From Streptomyces sp. YPW6 (lineage in GTDB: Bacteria; Actinomycetota; Actinomycetes; Streptomycetales; Streptomycetaceae): DNA of 64,000 nucleotides. Each line of letters begins with the position of its first letter. The first letter of the stretch is position 1. The position numbers and the translations under genes were made by a program. The notes under the pieces were generated by a model. It was not told the DNA's origin. It worked only from the letters and a program-made list of their open reading frames with translations, and ran no database searches. This document shows positions 15,376 through 23,633 of the stretch, piece after piece. Location: assembly GCF_018866325.1 (NCBI RefSeq), contig NZ_CP076457.1:5243001-5307000 (forward strand). Reading direction: 5' to 3'.

Positions 15376-15381
15376 CGGGTC

Positions 15382-17607
15382 ATGTCGAACATGGCCGTCC
15401 TCGAAGGGGTCCTGGAGCGGATCACCTACGCCAACGAGGAGAACGGGTACACGGTGGCGCGCGTCGACACCGGGCGCGGAGCCGGCGACCTCCTCACCGT
15501 GGTCGGTGCGCTGCTCGGCGCGCAGGTCGGCGAGTCGCTGCGGATGGAGGGCCGTTGGGGCTCGCACGCGCAGTACGGCAAGCAGTTCACCGTGGAGAAC
15601 TACACCACCGTGCTGCCCGCCACCATCCAGGGCATCCGCCGCTATCTGGGCTCCGGGCTGATCAAGGGCATCGGGCCGGTGATGGCCGACCGGATCACCA
15701 CCCACTTCGGCGTCGACACCCTCGACGTCATCGAGCAGGAACCGAAGCGGCTCGTCGAGGTCCCCGGCCTCGGCCCCAAGCGCACGAAGATGATCGCGGC
15801 GGCCTGGGAGGAACAGAAGGCGATCAAGGAGGTCATGGTCTTCCTCCAGGGTGTCGGCGTCTCCACCTCCATCGCCGTCCGCATCTACAAGAAGTACGAG
15901 GACGCCTCCATCTCCGTCGTGAGGAACCAGCCCTACCGGCTGGCCGCCGACGTCTGGGGCATCGGCTTCCTCACCGCGGACAAGATCGCCCAGGCCGTCG
16001 GCATCCCGCACGACAGCCCCGAGCGGGTCAAGGCCGGGCTGCAGTACGCGCTGTCCCAGTCCTCCGACCAGGGGCACTGCTACCTCCCCGAGGAACGGCT
16101 CATCGCGGACGGCGTCAAGCTGCTCCAGGTCGACACCGGGCTGGTCATCGAGTGCCTGGCCGAGCTCGCCGCCGACCCGGAGGGCGTCGTACGGGAGAAG
16201 GTGCCGTCCCCCGAGGGCGGCGAGCCGGTCACGGCGGTCTACCTCGTCCCGTTCCACCGGGCCGAGCTGTCCCTCGCCGGGCAGGTGCGGCGGCTGCTGA
16301 ACACCGGCGAGGACCGGATGCCCGCCTTCCGGGACGTCGACTGGGGCAAGGCCCTGGCCTGGCTCGCCACGCGTACGGGGGCCGATCTCGCGCCCGAGCA
16401 GGAGCAGGCCGTGCGTCTCGCGCTCAGCCGCAAGGTGGCCGTCCTGACCGGCGGCCCCGGCTGCGGGAAGTCGTTCACCGTCCGGTCGATCGTCGAGCTG
16501 GCCCGGGCGAAGAAGGCCAAGGTGGTGCTCGCCGCCCCCACCGGGCGCGCCGCCAAACGTCTCTCCGAGCTGACCGGGGCCGAGGCGTCCACCGTGCACC
16601 GGCTGCTGGAGCTCAAGCCGGGCGGGGACGCGGCGTACGACCGGGACCGCCCCCTGGACGCCGATCTGGTCGTCGTCGACGAGGCGTCGATGCTCGATCT
16701 GCTGCTCGCCAACAAGCTCGTGAAGGCGGTGGCACCCGGTGCCCACCTCCTCCTCGTGGGCGACGTGGACCAGCTGCCCTCGGTCGGCGCGGGGGAGGTG
16801 CTGAGCGATCTGCTCGCGGAGGGCGGACCGGTCCCCGCCGTCCGGCTCACCCGGATCTTCCGCCAGGCCCAGCAGTCCGGAGTGGTCACCAACGCCCACC
16901 GCATCAACGCCGGACAGCCGCCCCTCACCGAGGGGCTGAGCGACTTCTTCCTCTTCGTCGAGGACGAGACGGAGGACGCGGGCAGGCTCGCCGTCGATGT
17001 CGCGGCCCGTCGTGTTCCGGCCAAATTCGGGTTCGACGCCCGCCGGGACGTGCAGGTCCTCGCCCCGATGCACCGGGGCCCGGCCGGCGCGGGCCATCTG
17101 AACGGGCTGCTCCAGCAGGCCATCACCCCCGGCCGCCCCGACCTCCCCGAGAAGCGGTTCGGCGGGCGGGTTTTCAGGGTCGGCGACAAGGTCACCCAGA
17201 TCCGCAACAACTACGACAAGGGCGAGAACGGCGTTTTCAACGGCACCGTCGGCGTCGTCACCGCCCTCGACCCGGACGAACAGAAGCTCACCGTCCGCAC
17301 CGACGAGGACGAGGAGATCGGCTACGACTTCGACGAGCTGGACGAGCTGGCCCACGCGTACGCCATGACGATCCACCGCTCCCAGGGCAGCGAGTATCCC
17401 GCCGTCGTCATCCCCGTCACCACCAGTGCCTGGATGATGCTCCAGCGCAACCTGCTCTACACCGCCGTGACGCGGGCCAGGAAGCTCGTCGTCCTCGTCG
17501 GGTCCCGTAAGGCGATCGGCCAGGCGGTCCGCACGGTTTCCGCAGGCCGGCGCTGTACGGCACTGGATTTCCGGCTCCGGGGCGGCTCCGGCGCAGACTT
17601 CTCGTGA
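15382..17607 (+). CDS. recD2: RecD2-type ATP-dependent DNA helicase
   Basis: 741 residues, the length expected for RecD2/YrrC-like SF1B helicases. The N-terminal OB-like region (about 1-90) is followed by paired helix-hairpin-helix segments (IKGIGPVMADRI; VPGLGPKRTKMI; VWGIGFLTADKI). The motor has Walker A LTGGPGCGKSFT (about 354-365), APTGRAAKRLSELTG, Walker B VVVDEASMLD (about 430), VGDVDQLPSVGAG and the C-terminal UvrD_C_2 motif TIHRSQGSEYPAVV (about 663). It unwinds DNA 5' to 3' and needs no RecBC partner. Transcript likely leaderless. Citrate synthase follows 215 bp downstream. Confidence 0.93.
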   Translation: MSNMAVLEGVLERITYANEENGYTVARVDTGRGAGDLLTVVGALLGAQVGESLRMEGRWGSHAQYGKQFTVENYTTVLPATIQGIRRYLGSGLIKGIGPVMADRITTHFGVDTLDVIEQEPKRLVEVPGLGPKRTKMIAAAWEEQKAIKEVMVFLQGVGVSTSIAVRIYKKYEDASISVVRNQPYRLAADVWGIGFLTADKIAQAVGIPHDSPERVKAGLQYALSQSSDQGHCYLPEERLIADGVKLLQVDTGLVIECLAELAADPEGVVREKVPSPEGGEPVTAVYLVPFHRAELSLAGQVRRLLNTGEDRMPAFRDVDWGKALAWLATRTGADLAPEQEQAVRLALSRKVAVLTGGPGCGKSFTVRSIVELARAKKAKVVLAAPTGRAAKRLSELTGAEASTVHRLLELKPGGDAAYDRDRPLDADLVVVDEASMLDLLLANKLVKAVAPGAHLLLVGDVDQLPSVGAGEVLSDLLAEGGPVPAVRLTRIFRQAQQSGVVTNAHRINAGQPPLTEGLSDFFLFVEDETEDAGRLAVDVAARRVPAKFGFDARRDVQVLAPMHRGPAGAGHLNGLLQQAITPGRPDLPEKRFGGRVFRVGDKVTQIRNNYDKGENGVFNGTVGVVTALDPDEQKLTVRTDEDEEIGYDFDELDELAHAYAMTIHRSQGSEYPAVVIPVTTSAWMMLQRNLLYTAVTRARKLVVLVGSRKAIGQAVRTVSAGRRCTALDFRLRGGSGADFS

Positions 17608-17822
17608 CCCGTGCACAAAAATGATCGATCAAATCGGTGGGAAACATCACGGAGGCCTTCCGGAACCGCAGTCAAGGGGGCAGGATGAGTAAGTTGGCGG
17701 CACTCAGTGCCGTCAGTAGGTCCAATGGACGACCCCGAGTGCACTCTCCTGAGCCGAATGGGGGAGGGTGGAAGACAGTCAGGGCACCTCGAAGAAGAGG
17801 CACTACGTCGGTGAGGGATGAC

Positions 17823-19121
17823 GTGAGCGAGCACACCAACAACGCTGTAGTACTGCGGTACGGCGATGACGAGTACACCTACCCGGTGATCGACAGCACC
17901 GTCGGCGACAAGGGCTTCGACATCGGGAAGCTCCGGGCCAATACCGGCCTGGTGACGCTGGACAGCGGATACGGCAACACCGCCGCCTATAAATCCGCCA
18001 TCACGTACCTCGACGGCGAGCAGGGCATCCTGCGCTACCGCGGATACCCGATCGAGCAGCTCGCCGAGCGCTCATCGTTCCTCGAGGTCGCGTACACGCT
18101 GATCAACGGTGACCTGCCCAAGGTCGACGAGCTGGCGGCGTTCAAGAACGAGATCACCCAGCACACGCTGCTGCACGAGGACGTCAAGCGGTTCTTCGAC
18201 GGCTTCCCGCGCGACGCCCACCCGATGGCCATGCTGTCCTCGGTCGTCAGCGCGCTGTCCACGTTCTACCAGGACAGCCACAACCCGTTCGACGAGCAGC
18301 AGCGCCACCTGTCGACGATCCGCCTGCTGGCGAAGCTCCCGACGATCGCGGCGTACGCCTACAAGAAGTCGATCGGCCACCCCTTCGTCTACCCGCGCAA
18401 CGACCTCGGGTACGTCGAGAACTTCCTGCGCATGACCTTCTCGGTCCCCGCCCAGGAGTACGAGCTGGACCCGGTCGTCGTCTCGGCCCTGGACAAGCTG
18501 CTCATCCTGCACGCGGACCACGAGCAGAACTGTTCGACCTCCACCGTGCGTCTGGTCGGCTCCTCGCAGGCGAACATGTTCGCCTCGATCTCCGCTGGCA
18601 TCTCGGCGCTGTGGGGCCCGCTGCACGGCGGCGCCAACCAGTCGGTGCTGGAGATGCTGGAAGGCATCCAGGCCAACGGCGGCGACGTCGACTCCTTCAT
18701 CCGCAAGGTGAAGAACAAGGAGGACGGCGTCCGCCTGATGGGCTTCGGCCACCGGGTGTACAAGTCCTTCGACCCGCGCGCCAAGATCATCAAGGCTGCC
18801 GCGCACGACGTGCTGTCCGCGCTCGGCAAGTCCGACGAGCTGCTCGACATCGCGCTCAAGCTGGAGGAGCACGCGCTCTCCGACGACTACTTCGTCTCGC
18901 GCAACCTCTACCCCAACGTGGACTTCTACACCGGTCTGATCTACCGGGCCATGGGCTTCCCGACCGAGATGTTCACCGTGCTCTTCGCGCTCGGCCGGCT
19001 GCCCGGCTGGATCGCCCAGTGGCACGAGATGATCAAGGAGCCGGGTTCCCGCATCGGCCGCCCGCGCCAGATCTACACCGGCGAGGTCCTGCGCGACTTC
19101 GTCCCGGTCGAGGGCCGCTGA
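17823..19121 (+). CDS. gltA: Citrate synthase (type II)
   Basis: 432 residues from GTG 17823 (AGGGA four bases upstream; an in-frame GTG at 17811 is an alternative). It condenses acetyl-CoA with oxaloacetate as the entry step of the TCA cycle. It has the hallmark type II N-terminal domain (TYPVIDSTVGDKGFDIGKL, TLDSGYGNTAAYKSAITYLDG) and active-site regions LHADHEQNCSTSTVR, GPLHGGANQSVLEML, GFGHRVYKSFDPRAKI and PNVDFYTGLIY, giving the two histidines and the aspartate of the family. Highly conserved among streptomycetes. A stem at 19185-19208 follows the stop. Confidence 0.97.
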   Translation: MSEHTNNAVVLRYGDDEYTYPVIDSTVGDKGFDIGKLRANTGLVTLDSGYGNTAAYKSAITYLDGEQGILRYRGYPIEQLAERSSFLEVAYTLINGDLPKVDELAAFKNEITQHTLLHEDVKRFFDGFPRDAHPMAMLSSVVSALSTFYQDSHNPFDEQQRHLSTIRLLAKLPTIAAYAYKKSIGHPFVYPRNDLGYVENFLRMTFSVPAQEYELDPVVVSALDKLLILHADHEQNCSTSTVRLVGSSQANMFASISAGISALWGPLHGGANQSVLEMLEGIQANGGDVDSFIRKVKNKEDGVRLMGFGHRVYKSFDPRAKIIKAAAHDVLSALGKSDELLDIALKLEEHALSDDYFVSRNLYPNVDFYTGLIYRAMGFPTEMFTVLFALGRLPGWIAQWHEMIKEPGSRIGRPRQIYTGEVLRDFVPVEGR

Positions 19122-19184
19122 CCCGGACCTCGTGACCGCCCCGTAGTGCCCCGGCCTCTTCGGCCGACTGCCTTCGCCCCGCGT

Positions 19185-19208
19185 ACCGCGCTTCGCACAG
19201 AGCGCGGT
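19185..19208 (+). terminator. Hairpin downstream of citrate synthase
   Basis: ACCGCGCT-TCGCACAG-AGCGCGGT, exact 8-bp arms, 64 bp after the gltA stop. Probable terminator or 3'-stabilising stem. Confidence 0.6.
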
Positions 19209-19441
19209 GTCCGGGGCGATTCGGCGTTACGGGGGTCCGGCGGGACCGCCACGGCTCTGCGGCGGTCCGGGGCGGGTCCCCCTGGCGGCCCGACCGGCCC
19301 CGGTCGGGCCCGGACGGCTCGCGATGGGAGTGGGCCCCGGTCGGGTCTGGAGGCTTGCGGGCGGGCTCCCTCGGGCCTGGCGGCCTGCGGTGGTCTCCGG
19401 TCGGTCCGGTGGGGCCCGGCGGCTTGTGGCGGGCCTCCCAA

Positions 19442-19496
19442 GGGAGAAGCGCCCCGCCGTCGATCCCCCCACGGGTCGACGGACGGGGCGCTTCCC
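19442..19496. terminator. Strong hairpin between convergent gltA and copper ATPase genes
   Basis: GGGAGAAGCGCCCCGCCGTC (19442-) pairs with GACGGACGGGGCGCTTCCC (ending 19496) with one bulge and one internal mismatch, a stem of about 23 bp. Likely bidirectional terminator. Confidence 0.75.
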
Positions 19497-19775
19497 ATAT
19501 CCCGGAGCGGATTCCCCCCACGGGATCCGGCCGGGCGTCTGCAGGAGCCGAAGCTCCCGTTGTTCTGTTGTGCCGCGATCTGCCGGGGTACGTACGGGAG
19601 GGCCGCTCAAAGCTCCCCGGTGCACGTGCCCCGGCCAACGCATGCCATCAGGAGCGTCCCCCAAGACACTCCGTCGGACGTCCCCCAAGACATCCTTGGC
19701 AGTCGCACTCTAAGACTCGCGAACCCACCGGATGGTTACCCTGGAATCGGTGTGATCTAAATCTCTTTGTGGAAG

Positions 19776-22208
19776 TTACGTGAAGGCACGCAACCGAAGG
19801 CTGTTCGTGACGACGAACACGGACGAAAACGCCATGGCGGCTCCCGCGATCATAGGGTTGAGCAGGCCACTTGCAGCCAGGGGCAAGGCCGCAACGTTGT
19901 ACCCGAAGGGCCAGAAGAGGTTGCCCCTGATGGTGGCCAGCGTACGCCTGGAAAGGCGGATTGCGTCAGCTGTCACCTTGAGATCTCCACGAACCAGTGT
20001 GATGTCGCTCGCCTCGATCGCCGCATCCGTCCCAGTGCCCATCGCCAGCCCCAGGGATGCCGTGGCCAGGGCGGCGGCGTCGTTGACCCCGTCGCCGACC
20101 ATGGCGACGACCCGGCCCTCGGCCTGAAGGCGCTTCACGACGTTCACCTTGTCCTCGGGGAGCACCTCCGCGAGGACCGTGCCGATGCCCACCTCGCGCG
20201 CCACGGCCTCCGCCACGGCCCGGTTGTCGCCGGTCAGCAGGATCGGCTCCAGACCCAGGCCGCGCAGCTCGGCCACGGCTGCCGCGCTGCTGTCCTTGAC
20301 CGTGTCCGCCACCCCGAACACGCCCCGGGCCACTGAGTCCCAGGCGACGACGACCGCCGTACGCCCGTGCGCCTCGTTCTCCTCCAGGGCCCGCGCCAGC
20401 GCTGGCGGGAGGGGGATCCCGGCATCGGCGACGAGGCGGGGCCGCCCGACGAGGACGGCGTGTCCCTCGACGGTGCCCTGGACGCCGAGGCCGGGGATGT
20501 TGGTGAAGTCCTCGGGGGTGGGGAGGGGGCCGGTGGTGTCGGTGGCTGCGGTGGCGACGGCTTGGGCGATGGGGTGTTCGGAGGCGTTCTCCAGGGCTCC
20601 TGCCAGTCGTAGGACTTCGGTCTTGTCGGTTTCGTGGGTGGTGTGGGTGGTGTGGAGGGTCATGCGGCCGGTGGTGACGGTGCCGGTCTTGTCGAGGACG
20701 ATGGTGTCGGCGTGGCGGGTGGTTTCCAGGACTTCGGGGCCTTTGATGAGGATGCCGAGTTGGGCGCCGCGGCCGGTGCCGACCATGAGGGCGGTGGGGG
20801 TGGCGAGGCCGAGGGCGCAGGGGCAGGCGATGATGAGGACGGCGACGGCTGCGGTGAAGGCGGTGGTGAGTCCGGCGCCGTTGCCGAGCCAGAAGCCGAG
20901 GGTGGCCAGGGCGAGGGTGATGACGACGGGGACGAAGACGGCGGAGATGCGGTCGGCGAGGCGTTGTGCGGAGGCTTTGCCGTTCTGGGCGTCTTCGACG
21001 AGTCGGGCCATGCGGGCGAGTTGGGTGTCGTTGCCGATGCGGGTGGCTTCGACGAGGAGGCGTCCTCCGGCGTTGAGGGTGGCGCCGGTGACGGTGTCGC
21101 CGGTGGTGACCTCGACGGGTACGGACTCGCCGGTGAGCATCGAGGCGTCCACGGCGGAGGAGCCCTCGACCACGGTCCCGTCCGTCGCGATCTTCTCCCC
21201 GGGACGCACGACGAAGCGGTCGCCGACGGCCAGCGTGTCCGCCGGGACACGTACCTCCCTGCCTCCCCTCAGCACGGCGACGTCCTTCGCCCCCAGCTCC
21301 ATCAGCGCCCGCAGCGCCGCGCCGGACTTCCGCTTCGCGCGGGCTTCCAGGTAGCGGCCCAGGAGGATGAACGCGATGACTCCGGCCGCCACCTCCAGGT
21401 AGATCGTCGAGGCGGCGTCGGCGCGCGAGACGGTCGGATCGAAGCCGTGGCGCATACCGGGCATGCCCGCGTCGCCGAGGAACAGGGCCCACAGGGACCA
21501 GCCGAACGCGGCGAGCGTGCCGAGCGAGACCAGCGTGTCCATCGTCGCCGCGCCGTGCTTGGCGTTGGTCCAGGCGGCCCGGTGGAAGGGCAGGCCGCCC
21601 CAGACGACGACGGGCGCGGTGAGGGTGAGGCTCAGCCACTGCCAGAAGTCGAACTGGAGCGCCGGAACCATGGCGAGCACGACGACCGGGGCGGCCAGCG
21701 CGGCGGAGACGACGAGGCGCTGCCGGAGCGCGGTGAGGGAGGCGTCCTGCTCCGCGTCGGCGTCCCGGGCGACGACGCCGGGGGCGGGCTCCGGCACGGG
21801 CTCCGCCGTGCGTTCCGGCACGGGCTCCAGCGTGGACTGCGGACCGGGCTCCAGCGTGGACTGCGGCATGGGCCGCGACGGGAGCTGCGACGCGGATTCC
21901 GGCGGACATTCCTGTCCGGGGCCCGGGACGGAGTCCTGGGCGGCTTCAGGGGCGGGCGCCGGGACGGTGACGGGGCGGGCCGTGTAGCCGGTCTTCTCGA
22001 CCGTGGCGACGAGATCCCCCAGCTTCAGCCCCTCCCCGAAGGTGACGCGGGCCTTCTCGGTCGCGTAGTTCACCGTGGCGGTGACGCCCTCCATCCGGTT
22101 GAGCTTCTTCTCGACCCGGGCGGCGCACGAGGCGCAGGTCATCCCGCCGATCATGAGCTCGGCGCGGGAGACGCCGGTGGCCGGGAAGTCGGCTGCTGTG
22201 CTGGCCAT
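19776..22208 (-). CDS. copA: Copper-translocating P-type ATPase with N-terminal HMA domain
   Basis: 810 residues; ATG 22208 after AGGAG. It exports Cu(I). An HMA domain with GMTCASC (22-28) is joined by a repetitive Pro/Glu linker (about 85-140, with PQSTLEPGPQSTLEPVPE) to the P1B ATPase. The core has about 8 TM helices, the TGES loop, the ion-site CPC in IIACPCALG, phosphorylated DKTGT, an HP motif (ASEHPIAQAV) and GDGVND. The small chaperone gene lies upstream on the same strand, 101 bp away, behind a CsoR-type operator. Codon use in about 20560-21110 differs sharply from the flanks (frequent GAA, CAA, AAA), suggesting a recombined central segment. Confidence 0.95.
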   Translation of the reverse strand: MASTAADFPATGVSRAELMIGGMTCASCAARVEKKLNRMEGVTATVNYATEKARVTFGEGLKLGDLVATVEKTGYTARPVTVPAPAPEAAQDSVPGPGQECPPESASQLPSRPMPQSTLEPGPQSTLEPVPERTAEPVPEPAPGVVARDADAEQDASLTALRQRLVVSAALAAPVVVLAMVPALQFDFWQWLSLTLTAPVVVWGGLPFHRAAWTNAKHGAATMDTLVSLGTLAAFGWSLWALFLGDAGMPGMRHGFDPTVSRADAASTIYLEVAAGVIAFILLGRYLEARAKRKSGAALRALMELGAKDVAVLRGGREVRVPADTLAVGDRFVVRPGEKIATDGTVVEGSSAVDASMLTGESVPVEVTTGDTVTGATLNAGGRLLVEATRIGNDTQLARMARLVEDAQNGKASAQRLADRISAVFVPVVITLALATLGFWLGNGAGLTTAFTAAVAVLIIACPCALGLATPTALMVGTGRGAQLGILIKGPEVLETTRHADTIVLDKTGTVTTGRMTLHTTHTTHETDKTEVLRLAGALENASEHPIAQAVATAATDTTGPLPTPEDFTNIPGLGVQGTVEGHAVLVGRPRLVADAGIPLPPALARALEENEAHGRTAVVVAWDSVARGVFGVADTVKDSSAAAVAELRGLGLEPILLTGDNRAVAEAVAREVGIGTVLAEVLPEDKVNVVKRLQAEGRVVAMVGDGVNDAAALATASLGLAMGTGTDAAIEASDITLVRGDLKVTADAIRLSRRTLATIRGNLFWPFGYNVAALPLAASGLLNPMIAGAAMAFSSVFVVTNSLRLRAFT

Positions 22209-22309
22209 GTCCGGAACTCCTGGAAAACGCAGATCGGGCCGTACCCCACCAGTATCGACCGGTGCGGCCCGGCCCGACGGCGGGCGGGTGGTGCGGTGGA
22301 GGCCGGCGC

Positions 22310-22627
22310 TCAGGCGGCCGGGCCGAGAAGCTCGTATCCGGCCTCGTCGACGGCGGCGCGGACGGCGTCCTCGGCCAGCGGGGCCTTGGACGCGACGGTG
22401 ACCAGGCCGGTGGAGGCGACGGCGGCGACCGAGGTGACGCCCGCGATCCCGGAGATCTCCTCCGACACGGCCCCCTCGCAGTGGCCGCAGGTCATGCCCT
22501 TGACCTGGTACACGGCGGTGACCGAGTCGGCCTGCTCGATCTGCACGTCGGCCGCGCCGTCGTGGCAGGAGCCGGCGGGCGAGCAGCAGGAACCGGTGGA
22601 CGGCGTGGTGTCGGTCTGGGCGGTCAT
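22310..22627 (-). CDS. copZ: Copper chaperone (HMA domain) with Cys-rich N-terminus
   Basis: 105 residues. An N-terminal extension with SCCSPAGSCH (residues 13-22) may bind extra copper. The HMA domain has the Cu(I) motif KGMTCGHCEGAV (about 43-54) and the usual beta-alpha-beta pattern. It delivers copper to the ATPase encoded just downstream. ATG 22627 has GAGGAGAACGTC upstream. Expression is most likely induced by copper through the CsoR-type operator at 22719-22737, about 90 bp upstream. Confidence 0.93.
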   Translation of the reverse strand: MTAQTDTTPSTGSCCSPAGSCHDGAADVQIEQADSVTAVYQVKGMTCGHCEGAVSEEISGIAGVTSVAAVASTGLVTVASKAPLAEDAVRAAVDEAGYELLGPAA

Positions 22628-22718
22628 GACGTTCTCCTCTTCGCGAACACGTTTCGGGCGGCACGGCGGGGCACGTGGGACCGCAGAGGCCCTCGTGGCG
22701 TCCCCGCCTCAGCCACAC

Positions 22719-22737
22719 TATACCCCTAGGGGGTATC
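22719..22737 (-). promoter_or_regulatory. CsoR-type copper operator with -10
   Basis: On the minus strand GATACCCCCTAGGGGTATA, matching the pseudo-palindromic G-tract operators of the copper repressor CsoR. The -10-like TATAGT (22722-22717) overlaps its end. It controls copZ-copA. The operator centre is also the TAG stop codon of the upstream tetR gene (22726-22728). No csoR gene is in the window. Confidence 0.8.
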
Positions 22738-23475
22738 AATGCGCTCTGTCGGCGCCGGGCATGCCGCCTCGTCGCCGACCAGGGGGTCCAGGTAGCGGTA
22801 CATCACCGTCTTCAGCTCCTGGATGTAGGCCGTGCGCTCCTCGCCGTCGGTGGCCATGATCAGGTCCAGTCCGGCCTTGAAGACCATGAAGGCCATCTCG
22901 GCGATGCGGTGGATGTCGGGGGCGGGCAGGTCCGGGAGGTAGTCGGCGAGCACTGACTCGACCCGCGTCAGCATCGTCGCGTGCAGCGTGTCGTGCGCCT
23001 CGGTGATCCGGCCGGGGATCTCCGAGCCGTGCATCAGGACGAAGAACGCCGGGTTCTCGCAGTTGAAGGCGATCAGCGGATCGAGGATCGCGTCCAGCAT
23101 CCGGTCCAGCGGGAGCTCCGTGTGACTCTGTGCGAAGGCGGCCCCGTAGGTGTCCCGCCAGCGGTCCAGCAGCCGGTCCCCGAGCTCGACGGCGATGGCC
23201 TCCTTGTTCGGGAAGAACTGGTAGAGCGTGCCGGGGGAGACCCCGGCCTCGCGGGCGATGGCGTTGGTGCTGGACGCGGTGTAGCCGCTGGTGCAGAAGA
23301 CGTCGGCGGCCGCCCGGAGCAGTTGCGCGATCCGGGCCTCGCCGCGGGCCTGGCGGCGGCGGGGGCGGGCGGGGCCCGCCGTCCTGTCCGCGGCTCCCTC
23401 GGCTCCCGCGGCTCCCTCGGTGGCGGCTTCGACGGCGGCCTCGGCGGCGGTCTTGTTGGCTTTGGCCTCCGGCAC
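22726..23475 (-). CDS. TetR-family regulator divergent from MMPL transporter
   Basis: 249 residues from GTG 23475 (GGGGA six bases upstream). A disordered Ala/Arg-rich N-terminus (about 45 residues) precedes the HTH: IAQLLRAAADVFCTSGYTAS, then AIAREAGVSPGTLYQFFPNKEAIA (about 50-97). The C-terminal domain has the YRYLDPLVG end of the TetR_C family. Two copies of an AAACGCGAG-N6-CTCG palindrome lie between it and the divergent exporter gene, so it is the likely repressor of both. Its last codons and stop lie within the copper operator, so the downstream copper genes may receive read-through. Confidence 0.9.
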   Translation of the reverse strand: MPEAKANKTAAEAAVEAATEGAAGAEGAADRTAGPARPRRRQARGEARIAQLLRAAADVFCTSGYTASSTNAIAREAGVSPGTLYQFFPNKEAIAVELGDRLLDRWRDTYGAAFAQSHTELPLDRMLDAILDPLIAFNCENPAFFVLMHGSEIPGRITEAHDTLHATMLTRVESVLADYLPDLPAPDIHRIAEMAFMVFKAGLDLIMATDGEERTAYIQELKTVMYRYLDPLVGDEAACPAPTERIDTP

Positions 23476-23507
23476 GGTCAATCCCCAGCTCTCATGACGC
23501 GATTGAC

Positions 23508-23560
23508 AAACGCGAGCAGTCACTCGCATTCTAGAGAAACGCGAGCGACTACTCGTGTTT
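23508..23560. promoter_or_regulatory. Two tandem TetR operators between tetR and mmpL
   Basis: AAACGCGAG-CAGTCA-CTCGCATT (23508-23530) and AAACGCGAG-CGACTA-CTCGTGTTT (23537-23560) share half-sites and 6-bp spacing. The first overlaps a TTGACA (23503-23508). A TAGAAT faces the tetR gene on the minus strand (23533-23528). Typical of TetR control of a divergent exporter. Confidence 0.75.
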
Positions 23561-23633
23561 GCCAGGATGAATGGCAACGACCGACCCATGCTGCCCTGCG
23601 CTGCCCGGGTCTCGGTGAAGGGGACACCGCACC

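Larger units (their letters stand above)
19122..19775. other. 654-bp gene-free stretch with two stems
   Basis: No convincing coding frame. It contains the two stems annotated separately (19185-19208 and 19442-19496), a G/T-skewed low-complexity region (about 19215-19440) built from variants of GGCGGCTTGCGG/GGGCCCGG, and a direct repeat of GTCCCCCAAGAC (19658 and 19679). It separates the convergent gltA and copper ATPase genes. Confidence 0.6.

Noticed and set aside
14863..17616. Minus-strand open frame of 917 codons opposite recD2
   Set aside because: Low-complexity antisense translation; the plus strand encodes a complete helicase with all motifs.
19215..19440. Small gene or structured RNA in the G/T-rich intergenic stretch
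   Set aside because: All frames give low-complexity Gly/Arg/Trp sequence and no stable unique fold is apparent apart from the two annotated stems.
19966..22859. Long Arg/His-rich and Gly-rich frames overlapping copA on both strands
   Set aside because: They mirror the copA codon pattern in other frames and have no family features or ribosome binding sites.
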